Notes: a model not told the origin generated them from the sequence alone. Positions 39,060 to 54,208 are shown, counted from the first letter of the stretch. The stretch is 64,000 nt of DNA from Notamacropus eugenii (GCF_028372415.1 NC_092872.1:9058001-9122000), one strand, 5' to 3'. Made by a program: numbers and translations.

Positions 39060-39800
39060 CAATCGTGACCCAGTAATGACCATGTGGAAGAAGGCTTCAG
39101 ACGACTAAGGAGAAAAATGCAAATCAAAACCCTGAGGTTTCACCTCCCATCCAGCAAATTGGTGAAGACTCAAATAGTCAGTGTTGGAGGGGTTACGGGA
39201 AGATAGGCATGCTAGTGCATTGCTGATGAAGCTATGAATCAGTACAACCTTTCTGGAAGGCAATTCAGAATCTTTGAGCTAGAGACTCCACTGCTAGGCA
39301 TATATCCCGCAGAGGTCAATGACAAAAAAGAAGGGTTCCATATGCACCAAAATAATTTATATCACCCTATGTTGTGACTGCAGATAACTAGAAACAAAGA
39401 AGGTTCCCAACAACTGCAGTCTGCTTGGACAAGCTATGATCCCTGGATGCAGTGGAATATTACCATGCTAAGAAACTAACATGATAAATACAGAGAGTCA
39501 TGGAAAGATAACAGGTACCAATGCACAGTCAAGTAAGCAGAACCAGGAAAACTACACAATGACCAACAACCCCTCAAAACAAAGTCAAATTACAGAGAAC
39601 AAGTTTGGATCCAAAGAGATGTGAGGAGATACGTCCTCTTCCTTTACAGCAGTCAAGGTCCACAGGTGTAGAATGGTTATGCTGAATTTTTTTCCTCTTT
39701 TTTGTAAAAAGTCATATAGGTTTGATTCTTTAGGAGTGAGATGGGACAGTATTACAGGGGACCATCTAGGCAGGATAAAATTTTTTTTTTAATTCTATGA
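39060..39800 (+). mobile_element. L1 3' region (end of ORF2 and 3' UTR)
   Basis: It reads GGAGAAAAATGCAAATCAAAACC, then CTCCACTGCTAGGCATATATCCC and GATGCAGTGGAATATTACC, words typical of the 3' end of mammalian L1. It ends in a homopolymer tract near 39781-39790. It is non-coding now. Confidence 0.75.
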
Positions 39801-42479
39801 CTCTAGTCAGAATTTGGTGTGTGAGTTGAGATGTTTATTCCGACTGCAAAATTCTGAAACTACTGCCTAAACCAGTTATTGCATAAAATTTAAAATATGC
39901 CACAATTATGTTAGAAAATCTATTTGATCTTGTAATTTGCTTTGCTTTGGCAAAGGAAGGACAGTGGGAAAATTAAAATTGTCTGCCCAGATATCATGGT
40001 GCCCACAGCACCTGATCCCCCACCAAGGGAATCAGAAAGTAAGTACAGTGTGGCTTCAGCAGAGGCAAAGACAAGCACCCTTTAGTGACAGACACTTCCC
40101 TCAATCCCAGGGAGGAGCCACAGTCAAAACAGCACAATTCATGCCTAATGAGAATCTTGGGGCATACAACTGAATGTTAATACTCAAACCTGAAAATTCG
40201 TAACATTATTAAGGAAACACCAGGCTTGTGCCCCATAGTCTGGGATTTGTCAAAATCTGCTCTTAGTCCACTTATAAGGCAGAAAAGGGTGGATGGGGAG
40301 AAGTGCCTTTCAGAGGTTAGAACTGCCTCCTGAGGAGTGGCTGACGGAGCCCTTCTGGTACAGAAAAGCAGTGAAAAAATAGTAAGCAGTATGTGTGATG
40401 CACCGTGTTAGACACTTGGTGTACAAATAAATAGTCTTTGCGGTCAAAGGGCTTGTATTCTAATGGGGGAAGGTACCACACAGAGGGAAGCTTAAGGAGG
40501 CCATGTGCTGAAGTAACAGTGACCCCACGTATCATTGCCAGGCATGGTGCTGATCACGGCTCTCAGTGTCTGTGTGGCAGGAGAAGGCTGAGGCCAGGCA
40601 TAGTACAGTGAAACCCTCACCACTCAATATGCTTGGACTTGCCTTCCTTTTTCTCTCTTAAACTTCGAGATCTGACTGTAATGAGTGGGTGGGGAAGAAG
40701 GGCATTTCCCCCTCCCTCTTCTTCCCCTATTTTTCACAAGCCAGCAGTAACACCATTTTGTAGTACATGACAAAACTGAAGTTCCTAACTTTCAAGTCCC
40801 AGGCACCTGCTACCTCTGTTTCCCTTTCTAAGCACAGGTCAGAGACCAGACACTTCCTAAAACTCTATTTTCCATGTCCAAGATATGGCAGAAGCCAGGG
40901 TTTTGCTAAGACACTTCAGAAGCATATGGTGGAAGTAGACGTGTTTTCAGGAGGCAGAAGCCAATTGATTCTGAATGGATTTTCTCAGCCTAATGAGTTA
41001 TCACATGTGTAATCTCAAGTTTGGGAACTTCTGAGTTCCAGTATTCAGGACCAGACCTAGAGGAGATTTCTTCAACAAAGCACTCCTTGGAGAAGGCAGA
41101 GGCCCACAAATGCAAACGCTTGCTACTGGAGTCCAGAAGCTGACTCTTAGGGTCCAGGAGATCTGGAATTTGCCAACTTCCCCTGTTATATCTGGGAGCT
41201 GCTTGGGCAGTACACATTCTGGGTGAATGGGGAATACTCATTTAGCAATCTCAGAATATCTTTACCTTCTAGGGAAAGTTTGGTAAGTTATTCTGAATGT
41301 TTTGCTCCCTCCTTTTTGAGTCCTTTGTGTTATAAATTTTCTACAATGGGTGAAATAGAGACTGTCCTCTATCCAATACTCACATTGTACATTAAGTCCC
41401 CGTGTGCTACATGGGGACTTTATTTTCTACATTTGGGGAAACCTAGATATGGGCTACATTTAAGCTCCATTCTGGAGATTTCCCTGAAGTAAAACTCCAG
41501 GGTGGGGACAACAGATAAACTAAACGGAAAAGGGTACCTTTTTCAGGTCAGACTCCCAGGACTGAATCTGGCCTCATGTAAACTTCTGAAGGACAGGTGA
41601 GAAAGGACCTGACCAATGGGTGACCCTATGTAGGACTTCATGCACGAATAGGAAGTAACTGTAAATTTCTGAGTAGCATCTGATGAAAGAGGTGCCTCAA
41701 AAGGATTACTCTATGGTAACATCACTATCAGTATAGGCAATAAAAACAAAGCAAGAAGACAAGTTTGGAGATAACTGCTATAATCTGTATAGCTTTAGGT
41801 TAACTGAAAACTACTCTAGCATTCACTCCAACTCACAAAAATACCCATTTTACGTCATAGGAGGTTCTGAGTGAAGTCTGCTTGTCAGCTGCTGGAAAAA
41901 TACATATGACATCATTTGGATACTTGCTTCCTGAGTGTTCTTCATTTATGAGGCAGAATTCCCCAATTAGACTGTAATCTCAATGACAAGCACTTTACCA
42001 CCACCACTCCCTTCCTGATGATGTGAAATTCTTTATGTCAAATGTGTAGAAAATTTATGTTTAGGGTCTCTGAGTCTGATATTTATAAGATTTTGCTGTA
42101 GCCTGACTTAATAGATAAAATACAAAAAAAACCAGGAAACCAAATCTTTTTTTCTCTACATGGCAGCTTTAGCTCTCGTATTTGGGAGTTTAGGGTTTTA
42201 GAGGAAGAGGATTTCATAGCTTACCTAACATATGGTAGGCAGTTTAGTAACTTGCTTGATAAGGAAAAAAAAACCCAAAATATTTGCAGTTGCTCAGCCA
42301 TGGTTAAACTACTGATTTAGAAACAATATTTTAAAAGACCTATGACTTTATCAGTGTGCACACTCATATTCAACACAGATGTAAATCTTAGGTAAAGAAG
42401 AGGTTCATCCCCAGCAGGCTAGCTAGCAGGTGATGGATTTTTTTTGGGGGGGGGGGCCATAGCAAAGGTGTTTATAAGT

Positions 42480-43300
42480 AACTGAACCCAATTGCCCTAC
42501 CTCTCCTCATTAACTGTATGACACAAAAGGTACAAAACAAAGCAACAGATTTCTCAAAAATTAGAATGGACCAGATTGAATTTAATGATTCCCTGAGACA
42601 ACAAGAATAATAAGATATTCCCAAAATAAAAATTCCCAGGAACGTTACAGCCAAAATCTAGAACTTCCAGGTTAAAGAAAAAATACTGGAAGGAACCAAA
42701 AAGAATTCAGGGGCCAAGAAGCTACAGTCAAGGTCACATAAGATTTAGCAGCCAGTACTATAAAGAAGCAATGAGTCTGAAATAAAATATTACAGAAGGC
42801 TGAAAGATACAGCTTTACAATCAAGAATAACATAGTCAGCAAAACTAAGTATAACCTACAGGGCAAAAAGTGCACCTTTAATGATATCAACTTCCAAGCA
42901 TTCCTGATGAAAAGACTAGTTACATCTAAACTTTGAAATAAACACTGTAGTCAAGAAAATGCAAAAATAAATGAGTAAGTATTGGGGACTAAACAAGGAT
43001 AAACTGCTTACATTCTAACATGGGAAGATGATACTTGCGTCCCCTCAGGAACATATAAGCAACAGCCTCACAGAGGGAGTCTAATAGGATAGAGGACCTG
43101 GGAGCAATTTTTTATGTAATGATCTTAAAAGGGAAGAGAAAAGAAATAAACCTTGTGGGTAGAGGGGGTAGAGAGAGAAGAAAGTATGGAGGAAAATACA
43201 TTACGTTATATGGCTGCACAAGTAGGGGAGATTTTACATAAAAAGGAAGGAGTGAGAAAAGAGGTAACACCTGAACCTCCTCATCTGAACTAGACAAAAG
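42480..43300 (+). mobile_element. L1/HAL1 ORF1-region fragment
   Basis: It shares word order with the HAL1 at the start of the window: AAATTAGAATGGACCAG, CAAGCATTCCTGATGAAAAGACTAG, GATAAACTGCTTACATTC. It then runs into a purine-rich 3' region. The ORF1 frame is heavily broken. Confidence 0.65.
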
Positions 43301-43307
43301 AGGAAAG

Positions 43308-43308
<1 letters not shown>

Positions 43309-43352
<44 letters not shown>
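43309..43352. repeat. (AC)n microsatellite
   Basis: About 22 uninterrupted AC units occur in the purine-rich tail of the L1/HAL1 fragment. Confidence 0.95.
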
Positions 43353-43354
<2 letters not shown>

Positions 43355-43699
43355 CTGGGTACAAAAGAACTGGGTACATTTCATCCATACATTCAACAGG
43401 AGACAACAGGAAAATAGGATGGAACAGAGAGAAGCGAGAGGGAGGAACAAGAGAGGGTGATTTAAATGATTAGCCTGCAGCAAACACACACAAACAAAAA
43501 CTAACCAAGAAGCATGGAGCAAAGGGAAGGAAAGAAAGGATGAGATCTTATGATTAGGGTGTGGGTGGGGAAAAGAAAGCAAATTCCAGGGTGCAGAAGC
43601 AGACTGCATCTCCAGCTGCCTATCACATACCTTAAACTGAACAAATCTAAAGTGGAGCCTCCCTAAGGCAGAGTGCATCACCATCCTCCTGGCCTCTCA

Positions 43700-44850
43700 G
43701 GAGAGACTCCTACAACCACGGAGTTGTCCTCAATCCTCACCCTCATCCTCCCCTATCTAATCTGTTAGCAGAAATCTGTTGAGTCTGTCTTTCTAATATC
43801 TCTGGCATACACTCCTGTCCTATGACACGGTCACTACTTGGGTGTAGGCCCTCACCACCTCACACCTGGCCCATTACAAGAGCCTGCAATGATTGGTCTC
43901 CTTGCCTGAATTTTGTTCCTGCTCTAGTCCAATCTCCACTCAGCTGTCAAACTTATCTTCTTAAAGTTTAGGTCTGATCACATTGTACCCCTATTGAATA
44001 AACTTCCATGACTCCTTATCAGCTCCAGAATCAAAGGGAAAAACCCTTTGGCATTCAAAGCCCTTCATAAGCTGGCTCCTACCTCTCCAGTCTTCTTTCA
44101 CTTTATTTCCCAAAGGTTCTACTTGAGGCCAATGACACTGGTCTGCTTACTGTTCCTCAAACAAGAAACCCATCTCCTCAGCTCTGGGCATTTTCATGGG
44201 TTGTCTCCAATGACTGGAATTCTCTCCTTCTTCATCTCTACCTCTTGGCTTCCTTCAAGCTTCAACCAAGTCCCCAGTGCTTACTTAGCACAGTGCCCGG
44301 CACAAAGCAGAAGCTTAATTAGTGCTTGTTGATTTGCCCCTACCCTCTTCCAAACTCTCCTATGACTGCTCAGGGCACCACCACCATCCCAGTCAGCCAG
44401 GCTTACAACTTATTACCTCTCATTTCGCACACAGAATCATGTTTAGCATAGAAAGCCCTCCACAACCTGTGCCCTTTCTACTTTACTATCCTCCATGGAT
44501 ACTACCACTCAGTTACACAGGGCTGCTTGAGGTTCTTTGCATGGGACATTCCCTATCCACAGTCTATCATTTAAACGTTCTGCTTCCCCTGACTTCCAGT
44601 ACTTACCTTCCCTGACTTCAACATTCAGCTCAAATCCTACTTTCTGGAAAATGGTCCCCTAGCTCTTAGTGCCTTCCCTTCCACCTACTTTATACAGAGC
44701 TTACATATACATAGTTAAAGGCTTTATGCTCCCATCAGAATGTGAACTCCTTGAAAGACAGGAAATATTTTTCTTTGAATCCCAGGCATTTAATACAGTG
44801 CCTACATACGGCAAGTGCTTAATAAATGCCTGTTGACTGATTCTGAAGGA
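43700..44850 (+). mobile_element. L2 LINE 3' region copies
   Basis: Plus-strand L2 words run in order: CTCACCACCTCACACCTGG..., ATTCAAAGCCCTTCATAAGCTGGC (the ALHKLAP region) and GTGCCCGGCACAAAGCAG...TTAATTAGTGCTTGTTG at about 44340. A second 3' region ends near 44850 (GTGCTTAATAAATGCCTGTTGACTGA). Two L2 pieces therefore lie in tandem. Confidence 0.75.
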
Positions 44851-45872
44851 GAGCACTTCAGTAATGAGGCACAAAACTAACTGGAGTGGGAAGTGGTTAG
44901 AGATAAGGTACACACGATAGCTACTGTAACAATTCATGAATAATGAACATTCACCAAGATTTGGTGACTAATGATTGCACAAAGTTGTTAAGATATGTCA
45001 AAAATGACATAAATCTTACAAATGTGAGACTGGGAAGATGGTAGCAAGAACAGGGTAAGGAGACTGGTTTTGCAGAAGGGCAATTAGACAGATGAAAATT
45101 GCTAAATATAAAGCTAATGTAACCATGACAACACTGGATTTCATCAGACCATTTATCAATTATGTGGTCCTGGGCAAGTCATTTCATTTTGCTGAACCTT
45201 ACCTTCCCTCATACACAAAATGAGGGGTTAGACTAATTGGAAAGTCTACAAATGTCCTTTTAGCTCTAACAAAAAAGTGAATTTTGTGAAGGAGAGAGTG
45301 ACTGTGTTTGGTGATGTCTCCTCTGATGGTTTCCAAAGAGTTAAACATACATACACTCATAGGTTCATGGATCAATTTCACATTTTTTTTAAAGGACAAC
45401 TTTTCAGACACTAATCATCAGAAAACTATATTTCCAGCACAATCTAGAAAAGGGTTCAACTTGGATTTTTTTATTGCTTGATTCAGGTACTCCTCCCCTA
45501 ATCAGGGTGAATCAAAAAACTTATTTGGTTATGAATTAACAATTACTTGTCACACTTAAAAAGCAACTAATAAATTAAAGTCTTCATTTTATTTTCAAAA
45601 TGGGAGATCACTGAGTACCTAGCCTCAGTGGTTAAAATCTAACTTAGGGTACATACTTTTGATGTAAAAACAACTGAAATGCAATCACAAATCAACATAC
45701 AAGTGGAAAGTCATATGTTTTCCCCTTGCAGTCATACATAAGTGCTGTTTGGAGCTATCTATGATTTCTTGCTGAGTTTTAGTCGTGAGCAAAGGTAGAC
45801 ATTCGTGAAATGGCTAATCTGAGTACAGGCTGTGGCTGCAGAACAAGGAATCAATATGAATGCTTGATCCCA

Positions 45873-47009
<1,137 letters not shown>

Positions 47010-49690
47010 CTGACAAGAGACATAGACATGTATAAATCACATATTCTTTATGCTAAAAAGGGGGGGAAAACCCTCTTCAGTTGACACAAAGTATGTACTA
47101 GAAGTACAAGACTTAAAATTTTGCATGACTGAAAAATGACTTCCTATTATGGCAGTGAAAGAAGCAGGGAATGATAAAAGACAGGGAGACACTAATGGAA
47201 GCCACAGCCAGACTGAGATTAAAATATCTCATGATTTCCCAACATGAAATTCTGCTGCATTCTAAAGATAGCCTTGCCATTTTGCAACCAGCTGTCAGGA
47301 CTGTGCCTCTGGCTCATACCTTCCTCACCCATGGTCAACTATTTCTAAGCCAAGTGGTGCAATAGCAATAGTTGCCTCTTACAAATAGGGCTGCTCTGTT
47401 TGGGAAAACAATGCAAGTGAGGGGCACTTAAGAAACACTGTATTCTCTTACTAGGAATTAGGGCTATGGAGAACCAGGAAAAATACTCAAGAAAAGTAAG
47501 GGAAAAAAGTAATTCCTTCTTTTCCCACACCCCACAATTAGGAAAAAAAATGGGAAATAGGACACTTTTTATGTGTCTTCAAAGCTATAAAAATAAGATG
47601 GATACTATATAACAGAGTTCTTTAGCAAAAATGTTTACAAAACAGTGCTAAAAGAAGATGTTGTAGATGTGTTAGTTTCCCTCAGTCTTTCCATCTTATT
47701 TCCCCTACACTGATTTTTCCCATGGCTTCAATCTTTTTGGTAATTTTATATCTCCATCAGTCCTTTGAAAGCAACGCAAAAATCTCAGTGAAACAGGCAA
47801 TAAAAGGAAGAAGACATGGTGGCTGGAAAGAAAAGATGAGGAACTTTAACAACATTCTCAGCCCTGTTGTGTTCTCCCAAGTCTTAAATCCGTTCAGTCA
47901 CAGTAATTGGCAGCAAAAAGACATGATTTCTCTAGGTCCAGATCCTACAGTAAGAAATATCTCACATCAAGCTCTCTCTCATCATTGCTAAACTGGAACA
48001 CTTTTTCTCTGTTCCTTTCCTTCCTTTCTCCTGTTCTTGACCCATTTTTGGTCTACCTCCTCTCATATTTTTTCACACTTTCTTTTCTATTCTCTTTTCA
48101 CCTTCCCTTTTGTCTCTACTTCTTTTTTAATTTTTTTCTTTTTCTACTCTTTCTTCTTTTGTTTTTATTATTCTCCTCCCTCTTTTTTCTACTCCATGCA
48201 CCTAACACCTCCCTCTCCCCATTGCCACCTCTTTTCTATAACTGCTTGGTGCCCACTCACAGACACACAAGTCATTACTGTTTATGGGTTTCTAGGGGAT
48301 ACCTCCAATTTAGGTAGGACAGAATCTGGAGATCCTGAGATAAACTACCTGACATGGGGAATGAAATTTGACTCCATGTGTTAAAAGAATAAAGACAGAG
48401 AATACTCCCTTGAAACTGAATTTAAATCTCAAAGGAAAAGTAACAGAGACTATCCCCAAAAGTCCAGGATAAGGAAACAGTGTGGAGAAAAAAAAAAGGA
48501 AAGATTTGCAAAAACTGTATCCTCATATAAAAACCATAGAAATTAAATGATCTACCTACTATCACATGGCAAGTTAGTTACCAGAGCTGAGAGAAAACCT
48601 GAAGTCTCTTCACACAATGACTCATGTTGGCAGACTTTCAGAGACTTCTGGTTTAGGTTCCAAAGACCACACCCTTCATTCTCTTGACTCCACTAAACAT
48701 CTACTGAAGTATTAAGTAAGACAAATTGTCCTGAGATGTGACTTGTTTCTAAACATCTGTAAAAGAGTAGGGCTAAAGAATGGGAAAGAAAATTCAAAAA
48801 ACAGTTCTGTCTCTTAAGTCAGACATGGCTAGGGAATGAAAGTCCAACCAAAAAGATTTGGCTTAATTTCCCTCTTTCTAGAATAACATAACAGACGTAG
48901 GCTTATTCCCTCAGGTTAACATCAATCAACTAAAAATATTCATTGGAAGAACCTATCAAAAAAAGGATCTCTATCCAGCTTTTCACACTTTTCCCTCAAA
49001 TCCTTCCTAACTGTCTCAATAAAGGAAAGCGGGCCATTATTTCTTGTAAGCAACTAGTTACAAAGAGGCAAATTAAAGCTTGAAATGAGAAAACTTCCTA
49101 AGAGAGCTATCCAAAAATGGAACAGGCTGCTTTGGGAAGCAGCGGTTTCTTCCTCATCGGAGGTCTTCAAGCCATAAGGAATATATTTTTATAAAACTTT
49201 AAGGTGTAAAAAGTTATAGAGCTTATTAGATAGGTCAATAAATTTCATTGCTGAGACTTCAACCACATCTTCTGATGCTTTTTCAACTCTCCCACGCTTC
49301 CAACCTGAAAACTGCCTGCAAGTACGAGTCCAGCTCCCAGGTCTTTAAATGGACAAAAGACATTTCCTTATTCACAGAAGAAGTGCCTTCAAGCTCCAGT
49401 TCTGACACATCACTAACAGGATAAACCCAGGCAAGCTGCTTCTCTTTTCCAGGCCCAGGTTATTTTACCTGTAATAGGGGAATAAAGTTCCTTAGAACTA
49501 TGTCAGAGTTGTCTTGAGGAAACATCTGGTTAAACATTAAATGAACTGTCAGTTCACAAAATCCCTCTTCTTCCTTCCCAATACACTACTACAGGAAGCT
49601 GTAAACTTGGCCCAATAGGTCAGACCCACGAGCATTTAACAGGCATTAGTGATGGGGATGGAAAGAAAAGCCAAGAAAAGCAGACCTGCC
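47010..49690. other. Region between gene 3 exon and CpG island
   Basis: No KRAB-A or KRAB-B exon was found on the minus strand. The contents are a pyrimidine-rich tract (about 48000-48230), a MIR in minus orientation (about 48510-48620), a CR1/L3-like LINE tail (about 49060-49190, GGAACAGGCTGCTTTGGGAAG) and a MIR (about 49340-49520). An L2 3' tail lies at about 49745-49790. The rest shows nothing recognisable. Confidence 0.5.
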
Positions 49691-49699
49691 CTAAAGGAG

Positions 49700-51030
49700 C
49701 TCAGGGGACGAGCAGTGAGGTTTTCGTCCGCCCCGCCCCCACCTGCCAGGACGTTTTATACACAGCAGGCGCTTGATAAATGTCGCTGATGTGGGTGACC
49801 TCGTGCTTCTCCCTCCATCTGCTAAAGGAGATGGTCAGACGAGCGTACAAAGTTCACTTTGAACGACAGTCCAGGTGCTGAGCGGGCCTAGCTCTGCCGT
49901 TCATTCGGACCGAACATCGCTCCAGAACGAGGGGGTGAAGCAGAGACAACCCCGGGGGGAGCCCCGACCCCCGCCAGGCCAAGGACGGGAGGCCCCGCTC
50001 AGGCAGCCCCTGCTGCTCCCCTCCGGGCTTCGCTCTGAGCCCAGGCTGAGGGACTCGGGGGTCCGCGGCCTCGGAGCCCAGACCTACTCACCAGCTCAGA
50101 GGACAGGAAGGAACGAGGCCCTCGGGCGGGGAACCGCCGCGGCGCAGACTCAGTAAAGCCTCTCCAAGACCTTGTGGAGGAACTTGGGGGGGGGCACCCG
50201 GAAGTGAATCTTTGCGTCACTTCCGCAAACCCGCCGTCTTTCTAGAGTCCCGTCCTCTCTAGGCGATCCGGATGTTCTTCGTCTCTATGGTAAGGGGCGT
50301 AGGAGGACCTCGGGCTCCCAGGCTTGGGAACCAATCAGCGGCTCCGAAGCCTGGGCTTGGCTCGGCCGCGAGAGAAAGGGACGGCCGGGCTGGGCAGTGT
50401 GGGGCGGGAGGCCGTCCTGCCCTTTACCAGGGTGTGCAGCGCCACCCCTCGTTGGACGGGGAGTGCGGAGCGCCCCGGAACCGATCATATTGGCTGAAAG
50501 GACGTTGTTATGAACTGGAAATCCAAATGGCGACTTCGGCCTTCTCCCTTTTCCTGGATTTCGTCCAGAAGCCGGGTCCTGCTCCAGCCTTCCAGGCGGG
50601 CGTGTCCGACGGGGTTCCTGGGCCAGCAAGAACCCGGGGGCCGCCCCCGCCCAGGCCGTACGGGCCAGGACGCCTCGGGCCCGCTGGCCAAGCCTGGGCC
50701 GCTCCCCGGAGCCCTACCCTAGAACGCGCAGGGGGCAGCGGCACTCCGTAGAGGCCCTGCCGCCGGGCGGGCTCTGCCCGAAGCGCCGGGCCGCGGAGGT
50801 GCCCGGAAGCCGCGGCCAAACCGAGGGGGCAGCGCGGGAGCGGCGACGTACAAACGGTCTATACGGGACGAGGCGGAGATGGCCCAGCGTTGCGGGGCTG
50901 GGGAGCGGCGGCCTGCGGAGGGCGAGGCTTCAGCCGGGCCTCGGAGGGGCGGGAGCCAGAGAGGAGGGAGAGCCTCGGAGCTGGAAAGGGGGGGTGGGAG
51001 GGGTGCCAGCAGTGACGTCAGCTCAGTGAC
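49700..51030 (-). promoter_or_regulatory. CpG island, probable bidirectional promoter for gene 3
   Basis: This is a large CpG island. On the minus strand an exon could run from about 50215 to 50092, ending GAGCTG|GTGAGTAGG. On the plus strand one could run from about 50225 to 50289, ending CTATG|GTAAGG with an ATG at 50272. Between them lies GCGTCACTTCCG, an ETS-type site with a CRE half-site, a common core of bidirectional promoters. CCAAT (50332-50336) and TGACGTCA (51013-51020) are also present. It is the only promoter-like island upstream of gene 3. Confidence 0.55.
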
Positions 51031-51639
51031 TCTGCTTTCAAGTTTGTTCATCTCTCCTTTGATTTCCAAGAGTTTGGTTTCCATGTTTCACTGGAGCTCT
51101 GGGTTTTTTTCCCCAAGTTTTGCTCTTTCTGTCTTTTACTGGTATGAATGTTTAGAGATACACGTTTCCCCTAAATATTATTTGGGCCACATCCCACAAA
51201 CTTTTACATGTTGTCTCATTGTTGTCCTTATCTTTTAGGATATTGATTTGATTATTTTTTGGCGCCCTAATTCCTTAGAATTAGATTATTTCGTTTCCAA
51301 TTAATTTTTAATCTGTGCTTCGAGTCATTTATTGAATGTAATTTTTATTGCATATTTGTTATTTTATAATAATATGTATTTATATTTTTATTATATTTGA
51401 TATTTATTTTTGTCCTAAAAGGGTACATTTAATATTTTTGCTTTTCTGCATTTTTTGTAACATTTTTTTTGCTCTAATTTATGGTCAATATATTAAAGGT
51501 GACACATATTAGCTGAGAAAAGGTATACTCTTTAATATTCCCATTCAATATTTCCTGGATGTCTACATCTAAAGTTTTCTAAAATTCTATTCATCTCCTT
51601 AACTTCTTTCCGAAGGTAAAATCAACAAATCTTGGCAAC

Positions 51640-52620
51640 AGATTGAATCCAGGGAGTGAGAGAGAGTAAGGAGATAAGGATGACACTTAGGTTGCTTTCC
51701 TGAGGGGTCCTAAGAAGTAATAGAGCACTTTGAAAGAGGGGACATTTTAGGGAGAAAGACAATGAGTTCAGTTTTGGACATGGCAAATTTAAGATGTATA
51801 CAAGATATCTAGGTTGAAATGTCCAGTAGGCAGTTGGAGATGAAAAATTGGAGGTTCACACAGATGGTGTAGTTGGATAACTAGATTTAAAAATCATCAA
51901 CAAGAGATAATAATTGAATCTGTGGAAGCTGAGGAGATCACCAAGTGAAATAGTATAGAGAAAAAAGAGAAGAGTGTCCAGAACAGAGCCCCGTGGAACA
52001 CTTAAGGTTAGCATGATTAGCAAGTGTGACCTGGATGAAGAGCCAGCAAAGGAAGCTGAGAAGAAGCAGTCAGATAGGTAAGAAGAAGTGTTATAAAATC
52101 TACTAAGCAGATATTGTATCAAGATGTTGATCAACAGTGCCAAAGGCTACAGGAAGGTTAAAGAGGAGAATTGAGGAAAGGCCATTATTAATTTGGCAAT
52201 TAAGAGATTATTAGTAACCGTGGAGAAAACAATTAAGGTTGAGTGAGGAGGTCAGAAGCCAGATTGCAGAGACTTAAGTAGAGAGTGAGAGGAAAGGAAG
52301 TAGTAGTGTCTCTGATAGATGGCCTTTCCAAGGAATTTAGACACAAAAGGAAGGAGAGATATGGGATAATATCTAAGTGAGGTAGACAGATCAAATAAGT
52401 TTTTTGAAAAAGGAGGAGGCATGAATATATTCATTGGCAGTAGGTAAGGAGCCAATAACATGAAAAGACTGAAAAAGTGAGAGAGAAGGGATAACAGAGG
52501 GGATATTCTGTTGGAAAAGATGGGATGAAATAATATCACTTGTGCACATAGAAGGGTCTGTCTTGGCAAAAAATAAGATAAAACCACCTCTTCATGGGAG
52601 ATATGAGTAGGAGATATCTG
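51640..52620 (-). mobile_element. L2 LINE reverse-transcriptase region
   Basis: The minus strand encodes L2 RT blocks in order: YYPISLLPFVSKFLGKAIY, LLKSLQSGF, then SASFAGSSSRS, RGSVLDTLLFFLYT and SLGDLLS. Frames are interrupted, so it is not active. A CORE-SINE follows at about 52860-53030. Confidence 0.8.
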
Positions 52621-53039
52621 GGTAATTTGAGGAGAGAAAAAAGGGAAAGGGGGACCTCTTGGTTAATATCCTTAATTTTTTCGAATATGAGGCAAGGTTC
52701 TCAGCTGAAAGGGGGTGACAGGAAGTCATGGGAGGATTGAGGAATGATGAAAAAGTCTGGAAGAGCTGCTATCATGAGTATAAAACTCATTGTATGGAAT
52801 TAGTTATCAAAAACTTTTTAAAGTTTATAGACACCCAGTTATACATAGGAGGACTTTTCAGACAGTCTAGATTCTAAGGCTGACCTTCCCATTCATCTCC
52901 TCTGAGATCCTGGGCTTAAAGGATCCACTTAAAGTCTCTGAGCCTCAGTTTCCTCATCTATGATGTGGGAATGATATCAATAATTCCTATTCCTAAGAAA
53001 TTTTAAGGTTTACAAAGCACTTTTTGGGGGAAGGGTAGA

Positions 53040-54208
53040 CCCAGAGGTGGAGGAAGTAGTACATTGTCCAATACAATCCAGAGGTGGCACTGACCCATTC
53101 ACAGTACCCCAGCACTGGTACCCACTTTTCTCTCAGGATTGATTAAATCACCCTCAAGATAACATACTAGCAGGTCTCAAGGGTTTTCTCAAAGTGGAAA
53201 GATATACTCTTACTACTCACCACTCAAGCCCTTGAGCCCCGACCAGCTTGCTTCCTATTTACACAGTCACAATGACACCACTGACTCTTAGAAATGAAAT
53301 ATTTACCAAGGGATGAGGCAAAAGTAAAGACAGTGATAATGTTTGCTCAATAGAAGACAAAAGCAGAGATAATAATCTTCCCATAAACCAATATCCATAA
53401 GGGAAAATAGTCACATTCACAGAAGGCTAGAAAGGAAATAAATGAGTAAGGAAGGCCACGTATCCAGGGCAATACACAATTCTGGATGGCAGGCCTCGAC
53501 TTCCTTGATCTTTTAGAGAACAACAAACACATATGTCATGTTCTAGGCAAAACCTCTTCTCTGCCATCCGTTTCCCTTCTGGTCTTCATAACTCTCTTGC
53601 TGGACAAAATGGTTTATTTGCTACTCTCCAGCAGTGAAGCAATAACACGTTGTTGTAGTACACAGTGATGCTTTATAGAGTGCTGAGAAAACATACTTTT
53701 CAAGTAAAGATAGATTAGCATGGCTCCAAATGGCAGCAAAACCTGTCTGCCCCACTCTTGAGATAGTGGGCAGTAAAGGGCATCACAGACATCCCAAGAA
53801 GTTTCCTCTCTCACATTGTTGATACTGTTGAAGACAAATTAGCCCAGCCAGCTTTTCACACAGCAGCAGGATTCAGCTCTCCCCTGTTGACCTAGCAGTT
53901 GTAAAGCTTATTGAGTACCATTTAGGTGACCCTGCCCTTGCTCCTGCCACTCTGCTCTCAGCTCTCAGAAAGGCAATATATCTCTTCCAATCAGCACCGT
54001 TCACAGCAAAAACATCTGCAGACTACGACTGTAAGTTTAACTTTACTTTGTCTCCTGTAAACAGTTTTTCTATCACATTATGTGTTTTCTGATCCTTATT
54101 CCTACTCACTCTTCTATTCTGTTTCTGCCTTCATCTGGTAGTCTCCTCTTCCTTTCACATCTATGTCTTCTAATGCCTCAATATAAAATCCATCTTTCAA
54201 CAATCTAT
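53040..54208. other. Unclassified DNA beside the provirus
   Basis: Moderately AT-rich sequence with short open frames on both strands and no family I recognise. It may be an old LTR or DNA-transposon remnant. Nothing is called. Confidence 0.3.

Larger units (their letters stand above)
37335..45580. other. Intergenic DNA between tail-to-tail genes 2 and 3: repeats
   Basis: The contents are an L2 piece in minus orientation (about 37455-37630), MIRs (about 37970-38240 and 38640-38845), an L1 3' region (39060-39800), a reversed L2 tail (about 40370-40490), an L1/HAL1 copy (42480-43300), (AC)n, L2 copies (43700-44850) and a MIR (45110-45270). The stretch 40500-42450 shows no repeat or gene that I recognise. 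Confidence 0.6.

Noticed and set aside
43112-43684. 190-codon minus-strand frame, hydrophobic
   Set aside because: It is the reverse strand of purine-rich L1/HAL1 3' sequence with an (AC)n repeat; no domain.
47907-48384. Phe/Leu/Ser-rich open frames resembling a membrane protein
   Set aside because: They come from a pyrimidine-rich tract; composition alone explains the hydrophobicity.
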